DNA from: Pseudomonadota bacterium
GTDB lineage: Bacteria > Desulfobacterota > Binatia > UBA12015
Assembly: GCA_005777805.1 (NCBI GenBank)
Contig: SXLG01000129.1
Span: forward strand, 1-42,291
Direction: 5' to 3'
Length of the DNA: 42,291 nt
Shown: piece by piece, positions 15,938 through 22,940 of the stretch
Numbering within the stretch: the first letter of the stretch is position 1
Layout: each line of letters opens with the position of its first letter
Program-made: the position numbers and the translations under genes
The notes under the pieces: generated by a model
What the model was told of the DNA's origin: nothing
Databases searched by the model: none
The model's input: the letters and a program-made list of their open reading frames with translations, nothing else

Positions 15938-16639
15938 ATGAGCGAACATACCGACAAGCGGTATGAGGAGGACCTCACACGTCTCCGCAGGAGCCTCGTC
16001 GAGATGGGCGGGCTGGTCGAGCGGCAGATCGGTGATGCGGTTCGGGCCTTCATTGGTGGTGATCGTGCGCTGGCGGAGAGCACCATCGAACGCGACCACG
16101 AGGTCAATCACTACGACGTCGATGTCGACGACCAGTGCCTGCGGCTCCTGGCGTTGCACCAGCCGGCGGCAAGGGATCTGCGCTTCATCACGACGGTGCT
16201 CAAGATCACGACGGATCTCGAGCGGATCGGCGATCTCGCGGTGAACGTCTGCGAGCGGGGCCTCGAACTCGCGGGCTCGACCCAGGAACCGGCGCTCGAC
16301 CTCCTGCCGCTGGCCGATCTCTCGCGGCGATTGCTGCGCGAGAGTCTCGATGCCTTCGTTCGCGAGGAAGTCGATCTGGCGCTGAAGGTCTGTCAGGACG
16401 ACGACGTTGTCGATGCCATGCACCGGCGGATGGTCGAGGACGCGCTCGCCGGGCTGCGTCGCGGCTCGGAGGGCGCCATCGAACTCGTGGCGCATCTCTT
16501 CGTTTCGAAATATCTCGAGCGCATCGGCGATCACGCGACGAACATCGCGGAAATGGTGGTCTTCCTCGTCAACGGGCGGAGCATCCGACATGTGGCGGTG
16601 CCGGGCTCGAAGTCGGGGGGCGAACGCGGCGATGGCTGA
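15938..16639 (+). CDS. phoU: Phosphate signalling regulator PhoU
   Basis: A 233-residue protein of two three-helix bundles. Each carries the acidic metal-binding motif: TDLERIGDLAVNV in the first repeat (about 98-110) and KYLERIGDHATNI in the second. PhoU links the Pst transporter to PhoR and restrains the kinase when phosphate is plentiful. ATG 15938 lies 10 bases after pstB, and the gene overlaps phoB by 8 bases, so pstB-phoU-phoB-phoR is one unit. Length is usual for the family. Confidence 0.95.
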   Translation: MSEHTDKRYEEDLTRLRRSLVEMGGLVERQIGDAVRAFIGGDRALAESTIERDHEVNHYDVDVDDQCLRLLALHQPAARDLRFITTVLKITTDLERIGDLAVNVCERGLELAGSTQEPALDLLPLADLSRRLLRESLDAFVREEVDLALKVCQDDDVVDAMHRRMVEDALAGLRRGSEGAIELVAHLFVSKYLERIGDHATNIAEMVVFLVNGRSIRHVAVPGSKSGGERGDG

Positions 16640-17363
16640 ATCTCGCCGCGAGCGCCGCAAGGTTCTCGTGATCGAGGACGAGCGGGATATCCGGGAACTG
16701 CTCCGGATTGCCCTGGAGGCCGAGGGCTTGCAGGTACTGGCTGCCGAGGACGGGGAACTCGGGTTGGCGCTGGTCCGGCGGGAGCGGCCGGCGCTGGTGG
16801 TGCTCGATCTCATGCTCCCCGGCGTGGGAGGCTTCGAGATTTGCCGGCGGATTCGGGCCGAGGAGTCCATGACGCGGGTTCCGATCCTGATTCTGAGTGC
16901 ACGCTCCGGCGAGCCCGACAAGATCGTCGGGCGCGAGCTGGGCGCGGACGACTACGGCACCAAGCCCTTCAGCCCCCGTGAGCTGGTGGCGCGTGTCCGG
17001 GCGCTCCTGCGGCGGGCCTGGGGAGACCCCGGCGAGGCCCCGAGCGAGATCTATCGGAAGGGGAGTATCGAGATCGATTTCAGCGCTTACGAAGTGCGCA
17101 TCGACAACCAGCGTGTGGAGTTCTCGCTGCGCGAATTTGAACTGCTGCGTTTCTTCGTCAAGCATCCCAACCGAGTCTACGAGCGGGGGCAGTTGCTCGA
17201 ACTCGTGTGGGGCCCCGACACCTTCGTCGAGCCGCGGACCGTCGACGTCCATGTGCGACGGCTGCGCCGCCGGATCGAACGCGACGATGCGGATCCCGAG
17301 TTGATCGTGACCGTGCGCGGCGTCGGCTACATGTTCAACGAGCGCTCCCTCGAGGCGCGCTGA
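16632..17363 (+). CDS. phoB: Phosphate regulon response regulator PhoB
   Basis: A 243-residue OmpR/PhoB-type regulator. Receiver domain 9-125: acidic pair in VIEDERD, phosphoacceptor Asp in VVLDLMLPG, switch Ser in ILSARS, and Lys in GTKPFSP. The C-terminal winged helix (about 150-240) has REFELLRFFVKHPNRVYER and TVDVHVRRLRRRIE. The start ATG at 16632 overlaps the phoU stop. It is placed between phoU and phoR, as expected for the phosphate-starvation two-component system. No Pho box was recognised upstream of pstB. Confidence 0.93.
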   Translation: MAESRRERRKVLVIEDERDIRELLRIALEAEGLQVLAAEDGELGLALVRRERPALVVLDLMLPGVGGFEICRRIRAEESMTRVPILILSARSGEPDKIVGRELGADDYGTKPFSPRELVARVRALLRRAWGDPGEAPSEIYRKGSIEIDFSAYEVRIDNQRVEFSLREFELLRFFVKHPNRVYERGQLLELVWGPDTFVEPRTVDVHVRRLRRRIERDDADPELIVTVRGVGYMFNERSLEAR

Positions 17364-17372
17364 GCACCGGTC

Positions 17373-18764
17373 GTGGATCTCTTGCCCGCCGGCTGGCGGA
17401 CTGCGCTCACGCGAGCGTTCTTGCCCGTCGCTGCCACGCTGGTCGTGCTTGCCCCGGCAACGGGTGCGGGCACGGTGCGCACTCTGCTCTCGGTATGCGT
17501 GGGCTTGAGCGTGGCGCTTGGGCTGGCCTGGGAGAGCCGGCGGCGTCTCCAGCACTGGCTGGGAGAGTTCGAGGCCGGCGACGGGGGCGGCCGGACCACG
17601 GTGGCTGCGGGCTGGGGTGGGCGGGCGGAAATCGACGAACTCGGTGAAGCCGCGAGCCAGGCGCTCCGCTGGCAGCGTGCCGAGCGAAGCCGGCTCGTTC
17701 TGGAGCGGGATCGGTTGGAGGCGATCCTGGCCGAGATGGCCGAGGCGGTGGTCGTGCTCGATCGCACCGGTGAGATTCTCCGGACCAATACCCGGGTCAC
17801 GGCTTCCTTCGGACTGGATCCGGGCGAGCAACTGGTCGGACGCCGGCTCGCGGAACTCCTCCGTGATCCCGGCCTGCGCGATCTGTTGCGGACGGGACTG
17901 GCGGGCCACGAGACGGTGCGTCGGGAGCTGGTCATCGATGCCGGCGGGCTGCGCCATCTCGAAGTCTCGCTTGCTCCCACCGGCCAGGGGAGTACCTGGG
18001 TCCTGCTCGCCCGGGACATCTCGGAGACACGCCGGTTGGAACAGGTGAAAACCGATTTCGTCGCGAACGTTTCCCACGAACTTCGCACGCCTCTTACCGC
18101 GATCAAGGGTTTCGCCGAGACGCTGATTGATTCTGGCACTGACGATCCGGTCCGCACGCGGATGCAGCTCGAGATCATCGACCGGCACGCGGAACGGCTC
18201 GGGCGGCTGATCGACGATCTGCTCATCCTGAGTGATCTCGAGATGGGTCGGATGCCACTGCGCGCTCGTGACGTGGACCTCGCCAGCGCGGTGGCCGACG
18301 CTCTGGCCCTGCTCGGACCGCGTGCTGCCGCGCGCGGGGTTCGGATCGACGAAGAGAATGTCGCCGGGGGGCGTTTGCACGTCGATCCCGATCGCCTCTC
18401 GCAGGTACTCATCAATCTGGTCGACAACGCCGTCAAGTTCAGCCCGGAGGGGGGCACGGTGGTGATCGCTGCGGCGCCTTCCGCCGCAGCCGAAGGCTGG
18501 GTGGCGCTCCGTGTCTCGGATCGTGGCCGGGGCATTCCGCAGGCGGAGATCCCGCGTCTTGCCGAGCGCTTCTACCGGGTGGATCGGGCACGGTCGCGCG
18601 AACTCGGGGGGACCGGACTCGGGCTCTCGATCGTGAAGCATATCGTCCGGGCGCACGGCGGCAGGCTCGCGATCGAGAGTGAGCTGGGCCGGGGGACGCG
18701 CGTGACGGTGGAGTTCCCGGGGCGAGCGGGGCTCGCCCCCCTGCCGGACCCCGAGCGTTGTTGA
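17373..18764 (+). CDS. phoR: Phosphate regulon sensor histidine kinase PhoR
   Basis: A 463-residue kinase. An N-terminal hydrophobic hairpin (about 15-52) replaces a large periplasmic sensor domain, as in PhoR proteins that sense through PhoU/Pst. A linker and PAS-like domain (about 110-215) follow, then the dimerisation box SHELRTPLTAIKGFAE with the phosphorylated His. The catalytic domain has NLVDNAVKFSPEGG (N box), DRGRGIP (G1) and GGTGLGLSIVKHI (G2). The start is GTG 17373, nine bases after phoB. The C-terminus ends ERC at the TGA (18762-18764), which is also the first base triplet of a direct repeat. Confidence 0.92.
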   Translation: MDLLPAGWRTALTRAFLPVAATLVVLAPATGAGTVRTLLSVCVGLSVALGLAWESRRRLQHWLGEFEAGDGGGRTTVAAGWGGRAEIDELGEAASQALRWQRAERSRLVLERDRLEAILAEMAEAVVVLDRTGEILRTNTRVTASFGLDPGEQLVGRRLAELLRDPGLRDLLRTGLAGHETVRRELVIDAGGLRHLEVSLAPTGQGSTWVLLARDISETRRLEQVKTDFVANVSHELRTPLTAIKGFAETLIDSGTDDPVRTRMQLEIIDRHAERLGRLIDDLLILSDLEMGRMPLRARDVDLASAVADALALLGPRAAARGVRIDEENVAGGRLHVDPDRLSQVLINLVDNAVKFSPEGGTVVIAAAPSAAAEGWVALRVSDRGRGIPQAEIPRLAERFYRVDRARSRELGGTGLGLSIVKHIVRAHGGRLAIESELGRGTRVTVEFPGRAGLAPLPDPERC

Positions 18765-18863
18765 GGATTCGCCTCGCGCCAAGTCATGTTCGGATCGACG
18801 CAGGCAGCCCCGTGGGCAAGCGGTCGACGTCTCTCCTGAGGATTCGTTTCGTGCGAAATCATG
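18762..18863. repeat. Pair of 27-bp direct repeats after phoR
   Basis: Copies at 18762-18788 and 18837-18863 begin TGAGGATTCG and end TCATG. They agree at 22 of 27 positions and are 75 bases apart. The first begins at the phoR stop codon. The second contains the dyad TTTCG-TG-CGAAA. The sequences diverge immediately outside the 27 bases on both sides, so this is a defined unit. Function unknown; possible binding sites or remnants of a small mobile repeat. Confidence 0.6.
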
Positions 18864-18896
18864 GCGCTCGCGGCCTGCGCCAGCGAGTCCGAGCGC
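18864..18896. terminator. Weak inverted repeat between convergent phoR and ntrC
   Basis: GCGCTCG (18864-18870) pairs with CGAGCGC (18890-18896) across 19 bases. It lies between two convergent genes where a bidirectional terminator is expected. There is no T run, and 7-bp repeats are not rare in DNA this rich in G and C. Confidence 0.25.
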
Positions 18897-18932
18897 GGGC
18901 GCCGGGGGCGGGTGAGGGCGCGGTGCCCCGGC

Positions 18933-20393
18933 CTACGATTCCGGACCTTCGCGCAGGCGCCGCAGCAGGCCGTGGTCTGCGAGCTTCTTGCGGAGCGTGT
19001 TGCGGTTGATCCCGAGCAGCTTGGCCGCACGGACCTGGTTGCCCCCCGAGCGGCTCAGGACGACGTCGAGAAGGGGAATTTCGAGTTCGGCGACGAGCCT
19101 GTCGTAGAGATCGACCGGGTCTCTCGGCGAGGGTTCTTCAAATAGACTATCGACTCGACTCCGGACGGCGTCGGCCAGGGAACGCGGAACCGTGCGCTCG
19201 ACGTCGCGGGATGTTTCGAGCGCGAAGTCCGAGGGCACGAGGATCGAATCCCGGGCCACGACGGCGGCCCGGATCAGCGCGTTCTCGAGTTCGCGGACAT
19301 TCCCCGGCCAGGAGTGGCTTCGCAGCAGGCTCTCGGCTTCCTCGCTGATGGCGCGGACCTCGAGCCCCATATCCCGCCGCATGCGCTCGAGAAAATGCGC
19401 GACGAGCGTGGGGAGATCGCCCGGCCGCTCGCGCAGCGGAGGCACGCCGATCCGCACGACGTTGAGCCGGAAGTAGAGATCCTCACGGAACTGGCCCGTG
19501 CGCACCGCCTCGGCGAGATTCTGGTTGGTGGCCGATACGATCCGCGCATCGACCCGCAAGATCTCGCGCCCCCCAACCCGCGAGAACTCGCGCTCCTGAA
19601 GGACCCGCAGCAGCTTGGTCTGGAGTTCGATCGGCATGTCGCCGATCTCGGCGAGAAAGAGGGTTCCGCCCGTGGCCTGCTCGAAACGCCCCGAGCGCCG
19701 CTCGATGGCTCCGGTGAAGGCGCCGCGCTCGTGCCCGAAGAGTTCGCTCTCGAGGAGTTCCTTGGGGATGGCCGAGCAGTTGACGGCGACGAAGGGCCCC
19801 TGCCAGCGCGGCGAGTGGTAGTGGATCGCTTTCGCGATGAGTTCCTTCCCCGTCCCACTCTCGCCCTGGACCAGGACCGTTGCCTGACTGCGCGCGATGC
19901 GGCCGATCAGTTTGTAGATCTCCTGCATCACGGCCGAGGTGCCGACGAGATCGACCCCGATTTCGTAGCGCCGCCGCAGCTCACTTTTGAGCGTGTCGAC
20001 GTCGGCCGAAAGACGGCGTGCATCACCGACGCGCCGCACGAGCAAGCGCACGACGTCGAGATCGAAGGGCTTGGTCAGATAGTCGTAGGCCCCTCGCTTC
20101 ATCGCCTCGACGGCGTTGGCCATCGTGGTCTGAGCGGTCATTACGACGATCGTGGTGTCCGGCGCGATCTTGCGTGCTTCGTTGACGAGGTCGAGCCCGC
20201 TCGCATCGGGCAGGCGGACGTCGACGAAGGCCACGGAGTAGGTCCCGGTGGCCAGCTTGTCGAGGGCTACACTTGCGCTCTCGGCCTCGTCGACGACGTG
20301 ACCATCGGCGGTGAAGGCCTCGCGCAGGACCCAGCGGATCGAGGCCTCGTCATCGACGACCAGAATTCGCTGTGGTGCGCCTTCAGAAGTCAT
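18933..20393 (-). CDS. ntrC: NtrC-family sigma-54 response regulator with altered Walker B
   Basis: A 486-residue regulator. Receiver domain with phosphoacceptor Asp in FVDVRLPDASG and Lys in YLTKPFD. AAA+ domain with Walker A GESGTGKE, sigma-54 contact loop GAFTGA, and arginine-finger region FREDLYFRLN. The Fis-type helix-turn-helix NQVRAAKLLGINRNTLRKKL is at the C-terminus. Walker B, normally GGTLFLDEIGDM, reads GGTLFLAEIGDM: the codon at 19650-19652 is GCC (Ala) on the coding strand. The ATG at 20391-20393 is preferred because GGAGAGGA lies 6 bases before it; the ATG at 20399 abuts that site. It overlaps the 3' end of ntrB by 11 bases, so the two are coupled. Confidence 0.92.
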   Translation of the reverse strand: MTSEGAPQRILVVDDEASIRWVLREAFTADGHVVDEAESASVALDKLATGTYSVAFVDVRLPDASGLDLVNEARKIAPDTTIVVMTAQTTMANAVEAMKRGAYDYLTKPFDLDVVRLLVRRVGDARRLSADVDTLKSELRRRYEIGVDLVGTSAVMQEIYKLIGRIARSQATVLVQGESGTGKELIAKAIHYHSPRWQGPFVAVNCSAIPKELLESELFGHERGAFTGAIERRSGRFEQATGGTLFLAEIGDMPIELQTKLLRVLQEREFSRVGGREILRVDARIVSATNQNLAEAVRTGQFREDLYFRLNVVRIGVPPLRERPGDLPTLVAHFLERMRRDMGLEVRAISEEAESLLRSHSWPGNVRELENALIRAAVVARDSILVPSDFALETSRDVERTVPRSLADAVRSRVDSLFEEPSPRDPVDLYDRLVAELEIPLLDVVLSRSGGNQVRAAKLLGINRNTLRKKLADHGLLRRLREGPES

Positions 20394-21474
20394 CGCCATT
20401 CCTCTCCAGGGGTAGAGTCACGACAAACACCGAGCCGTGCGGCTGGGCGGGGCGCACGCGCAGAGTGCCGCCATGGTCGGCGACGATGCGCCGCGCGACG
20501 GCGAGCCCGAGTCCGGTGCCGGTGCGCTTGGTCGTAAAGAATGGTTCGAAGATCCGATCGGTATCCTGCGGGCTCACGCCAGTGCCCTGATCCGCTACCT
20601 CGATCGCGAGATGGCGGCCCCGGCTGCGCGCGGAACTGCGGAAACTGGTTTCGAGGCGCGTCGTGACCGCAATCTCGCCGCGTTCGGGCGAGGCCTCGGT
20701 CGCGTTGCGGATCAGGTTGAGGAGGAGTTGGGTGAGCCGGGCGCCATCGCCCGGCACTGGAGGCAGGCTCGGATCGAAGGCGCGGCGGACACGGAGGTCG
20801 GGCCGGGGACCGGTGGACTCGATGGCCAGCACGTGGTCAAGCACCTCGTGGATATTGACGGCCGCGACGTCGAGCCGGGGGGGCCCGGTCAGGTCGAGGA
20901 GCTGACCCAGGAGACCGTTGAGTCGGTCGATCTCCTCGATGATGATGCGGCTGCACTCGCCGAGTCGCGGCCCCGGCGCGGTGCGATCGGCGAGCAACTG
21001 GGCCGCACCACGCATCCCCGAGAGCGGGTTCTTGATCTCGTGCGCGAGCCCCGCCACCAGGGTCTCGAGGTGCGAGAGCCGGGCGAGTTCCGCCGCGCGA
21101 CCGCCGAGCTCGCGCAGGGGAGACACGTCCTGCAGCAGAACCACCGCGCCATTGGGCCGATGCGTGGCGTCGCGCAGCACACTCGCGCTCGCCAGAACGG
21201 CCAGAGGATCGCGCCCCCGCCGATGCAGGGTGTCCTCGCGGCGTGCCCGGCGGAGCCCCCCGGTATGGGTCGCCTCGACCAGGTCGAGAATCCAGTCATC
21301 GGGGTGGACGATGGCGGCCAGCGGGGTCCCCGGAGTGAGGGTGCGAGAGTGCCCGAACAACTCGGACGCTGCCTCGTTGGCGAAGGTCAGCGCGAGTCCG
21401 GCGTCGACCGTGAGCAGAGCGTCGTCGAGGCTCTCGATGATCGCGACCCAATCCTGGACGGGGGCCGGCGTCAT
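20383..21474 (-). CDS. ntrB: Nitrogen regulation sensor kinase NtrB (GlnL)
   Basis: A 363-residue soluble kinase. An N-terminal PAS domain (about 8-125) begins IIESLDDALLTVDAGL, a typical NtrB opening. The H box is LAGLAHEIKNPLSGMRGAA, then the N box LLLNLIRNATEASPE, DQGTGVSP, FEPFFTTKRTGTGLGLAVA and the G boxes. There are no membrane helices. NtrB phosphorylates NtrC in response to nitrogen status through PII. The ATG at 21472-21474 starts the frame. It is transcribed divergently from moeA, and a strong hairpin lies in the spacer. Confidence 0.9.
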   Translation of the reverse strand: MTPAPVQDWVAIIESLDDALLTVDAGLALTFANEAASELFGHSRTLTPGTPLAAIVHPDDWILDLVEATHTGGLRRARREDTLHRRGRDPLAVLASASVLRDATHRPNGAVVLLQDVSPLRELGGRAAELARLSHLETLVAGLAHEIKNPLSGMRGAAQLLADRTAPGPRLGECSRIIIEEIDRLNGLLGQLLDLTGPPRLDVAAVNIHEVLDHVLAIESTGPRPDLRVRRAFDPSLPPVPGDGARLTQLLLNLIRNATEASPERGEIAVTTRLETSFRSSARSRGRHLAIEVADQGTGVSPQDTDRIFEPFFTTKRTGTGLGLAVARRIVADHGGTLRVRPAQPHGSVFVVTLPLERNGDDF

Positions 21475-21576
21475 CGTTCGCCCACCTCGCTGGCGTGTCC
21501 GATCGGACCGGTCTGCTCCCCGCGAGAGAGAGGACGTGCAGTTGAAAAATGGGGCATCTGGTCAACTCTTGAGCAT

Positions 21577-21620
21577 GAGGCACCCGGACTTGCCAGATTA
21601 GTGGGCAAGTCCGGGGCCTC
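21577..21620. other. Strong 17-bp hairpin in the ntrB/moeA divergent spacer
   Basis: GAGGC (21577-21581) and CCCGGACTTGCC (21583-21594) pair perfectly with GGCAAGTCCGGG (21604-21615) and GCCTC (21616-21620). This gives 17 pairs with one bulged A (21582) and a 9-base AT-rich loop. It lies in the 209-base spacer, 63 bases before moeA and 102 bases before ntrB, with no T tract on either side. A weaker dyad, GTTGA (21541-21545) / TCAAC (21562-21566), lies next to it. Candidate leader hairpin, operator or small palindromic repeat. Confidence 0.65.
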
Positions 21621-21683
21621 TCCGATGGACCACAGCAAGACCGAGGCCTTGACCACTCTCATCCCGGCCGCGATGGTCCCTCG

Positions 21684-22940
21684 ATGATCGGAGTCGGCGA
21701 GGCCCTCCGGAGTGTTCTTGCTCGGGCCATGCCGCTTGCCGCCGAGACGCTCGCCCTCGCGGATGCGGCGGGTCGCGTGCTCGTCGAACCGCTGGTCGCG
21801 GCCCGCGACGTGCCGGGCTTCATCAACGCCCAGATGGATGGCTGGGCCGTGCGAACGGAGGATCTCACCGGGGCGTGTGCCGCAGTACCGCGGCCGCTGC
21901 GCGTGGCAGGCCGCGTCGCCGCCGGCGGCGGGCAGGACCTCCCCACGCTTGCGCCGGGTGAAGCCGTTCGGGTCTTCACCGGAGCGGCCCTGCCGGCGGG
22001 TGCCGACGCGGTCGTGAAGCAGGAGATCTGCCGGCTCGAGAGCGCGGCGGGCATCGTCTGGATCGGGCACGAGCCACGGCCCGGTGAATATGTCCGCCGT
22101 GGTGACGAAGACCTCCGGCAGGGCGTCCCGGTGCTGAGTCCGGGCACGGTGCTTGGTCCGCTGGAGATGGGTCTTCTGGCGTCGCTCGGCGTCGACTCGC
22201 TTGCGGTTTGCGGCCGGCCACGCGTCACCGTGATCACCACGGGAGACGAGCTGGTCCCCGTCGGGACGGCGCTTGGCCGCGGCCAGGTCCACGACTCCAA
22301 TGCATGGGTTCTGCGCGGATTGGTGGCGCAGCACGGCGCGACGCCAGTCGCGGGGGGCATCGTCCGTGACGATCCGGCCGAGACCGAGGCCGCGTTCCGG
22401 CGCGGGCTCGGCGGCGACGTCCTGCTCACGACCGGAGGCGTCTCGGTGGGCGACCGCGACCTGGTCCGGCCGGTGCTCGAATCCCTGGGCGTAGAGCCTA
22501 TATTTTGGAGGATTGCCCAGAAGCCGGGCAAGCCTCTCTGGTTTGGCGTCCGCGAGAACACGCTTGTCTTTGGCTTGCCCGGCAATCCGGTATCGGCGGT
22601 GGTCTGTTTTCTGCTCTACGTCGCTCCGGTCCTGCGCCGGCTTGCGGGGCGGACCGATCTGTTCCTGCCCTCGGGTTCTGCCGTCGTGGGGCACGGCTTC
22701 GAGAGCCCGCTGGGGATCTGTGAGTTTGTCCGCTGCCGGCGCGAACTCGCGGGGGCATCGCCCACGCTCGTTCCCGCGGGCACGCAAAGCTCCGGCGCAC
22801 TCTCGGTGCTTGCCGCGGCCGACGCGCTCGCCATCGTTCCGCCCGGGCGCTCGCGGGTGGTCGCGGGAGACGTGCTCGACGCGCTCTGGCTCCGGCCGGG
22901 GGAGGCGTGGCAGCCTGGGTTCGATGTCCGTGTCGAGTAG
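21684..22940 (+). CDS. moeA: Molybdopterin molybdenumtransferase MoeA
   Basis: A 418-residue protein that inserts molybdate into adenylylated molybdopterin. Domain order is normal: the opening helix and VLVEPLVAARDVPGF, then the active-site segment NAQMDGWAVRTEDL (about 49-62), RVFTGAALPAGADAVVKQE, and PRPGEYVRRGDEDLRQG. The MoaB-like core follows with VITTGDELVPVGTAL, VHDSNAWVLRGLV and TTGGVSVGDRDLV, and GLPGNPVSAVVCF before the C-terminal beta domain. ATG 21684 has no obvious ribosome-binding site. The 3' end overlaps the next gene by 17 bases. No other molybdenum cofactor gene is in the window. Confidence 0.94.
   Translation: MIGVGEALRSVLARAMPLAAETLALADAAGRVLVEPLVAARDVPGFINAQMDGWAVRTEDLTGACAAVPRPLRVAGRVAAGGGQDLPTLAPGEAVRVFTGAALPAGADAVVKQEICRLESAAGIVWIGHEPRPGEYVRRGDEDLRQGVPVLSPGTVLGPLEMGLLASLGVDSLAVCGRPRVTVITTGDELVPVGTALGRGQVHDSNAWVLRGLVAQHGATPVAGGIVRDDPAETEAAFRRGLGGDVLLTTGGVSVGDRDLVRPVLESLGVEPIFWRIAQKPGKPLWFGVRENTLVFGLPGNPVSAVVCFLLYVAPVLRRLAGRTDLFLPSGSAVVGHGFESPLGICEFVRCRRELAGASPTLVPAGTQSSGALSVLAAADALAIVPPGRSRVVAGDVLDALWLRPGEAWQPGFDVRVE

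Noticed and set aside
14686-16107. 473-codon minus-strand frame over pstB
   Set aside because: Shadow of pstB/phoU. The Walker A, signature and PhoU motifs are on the plus strand.
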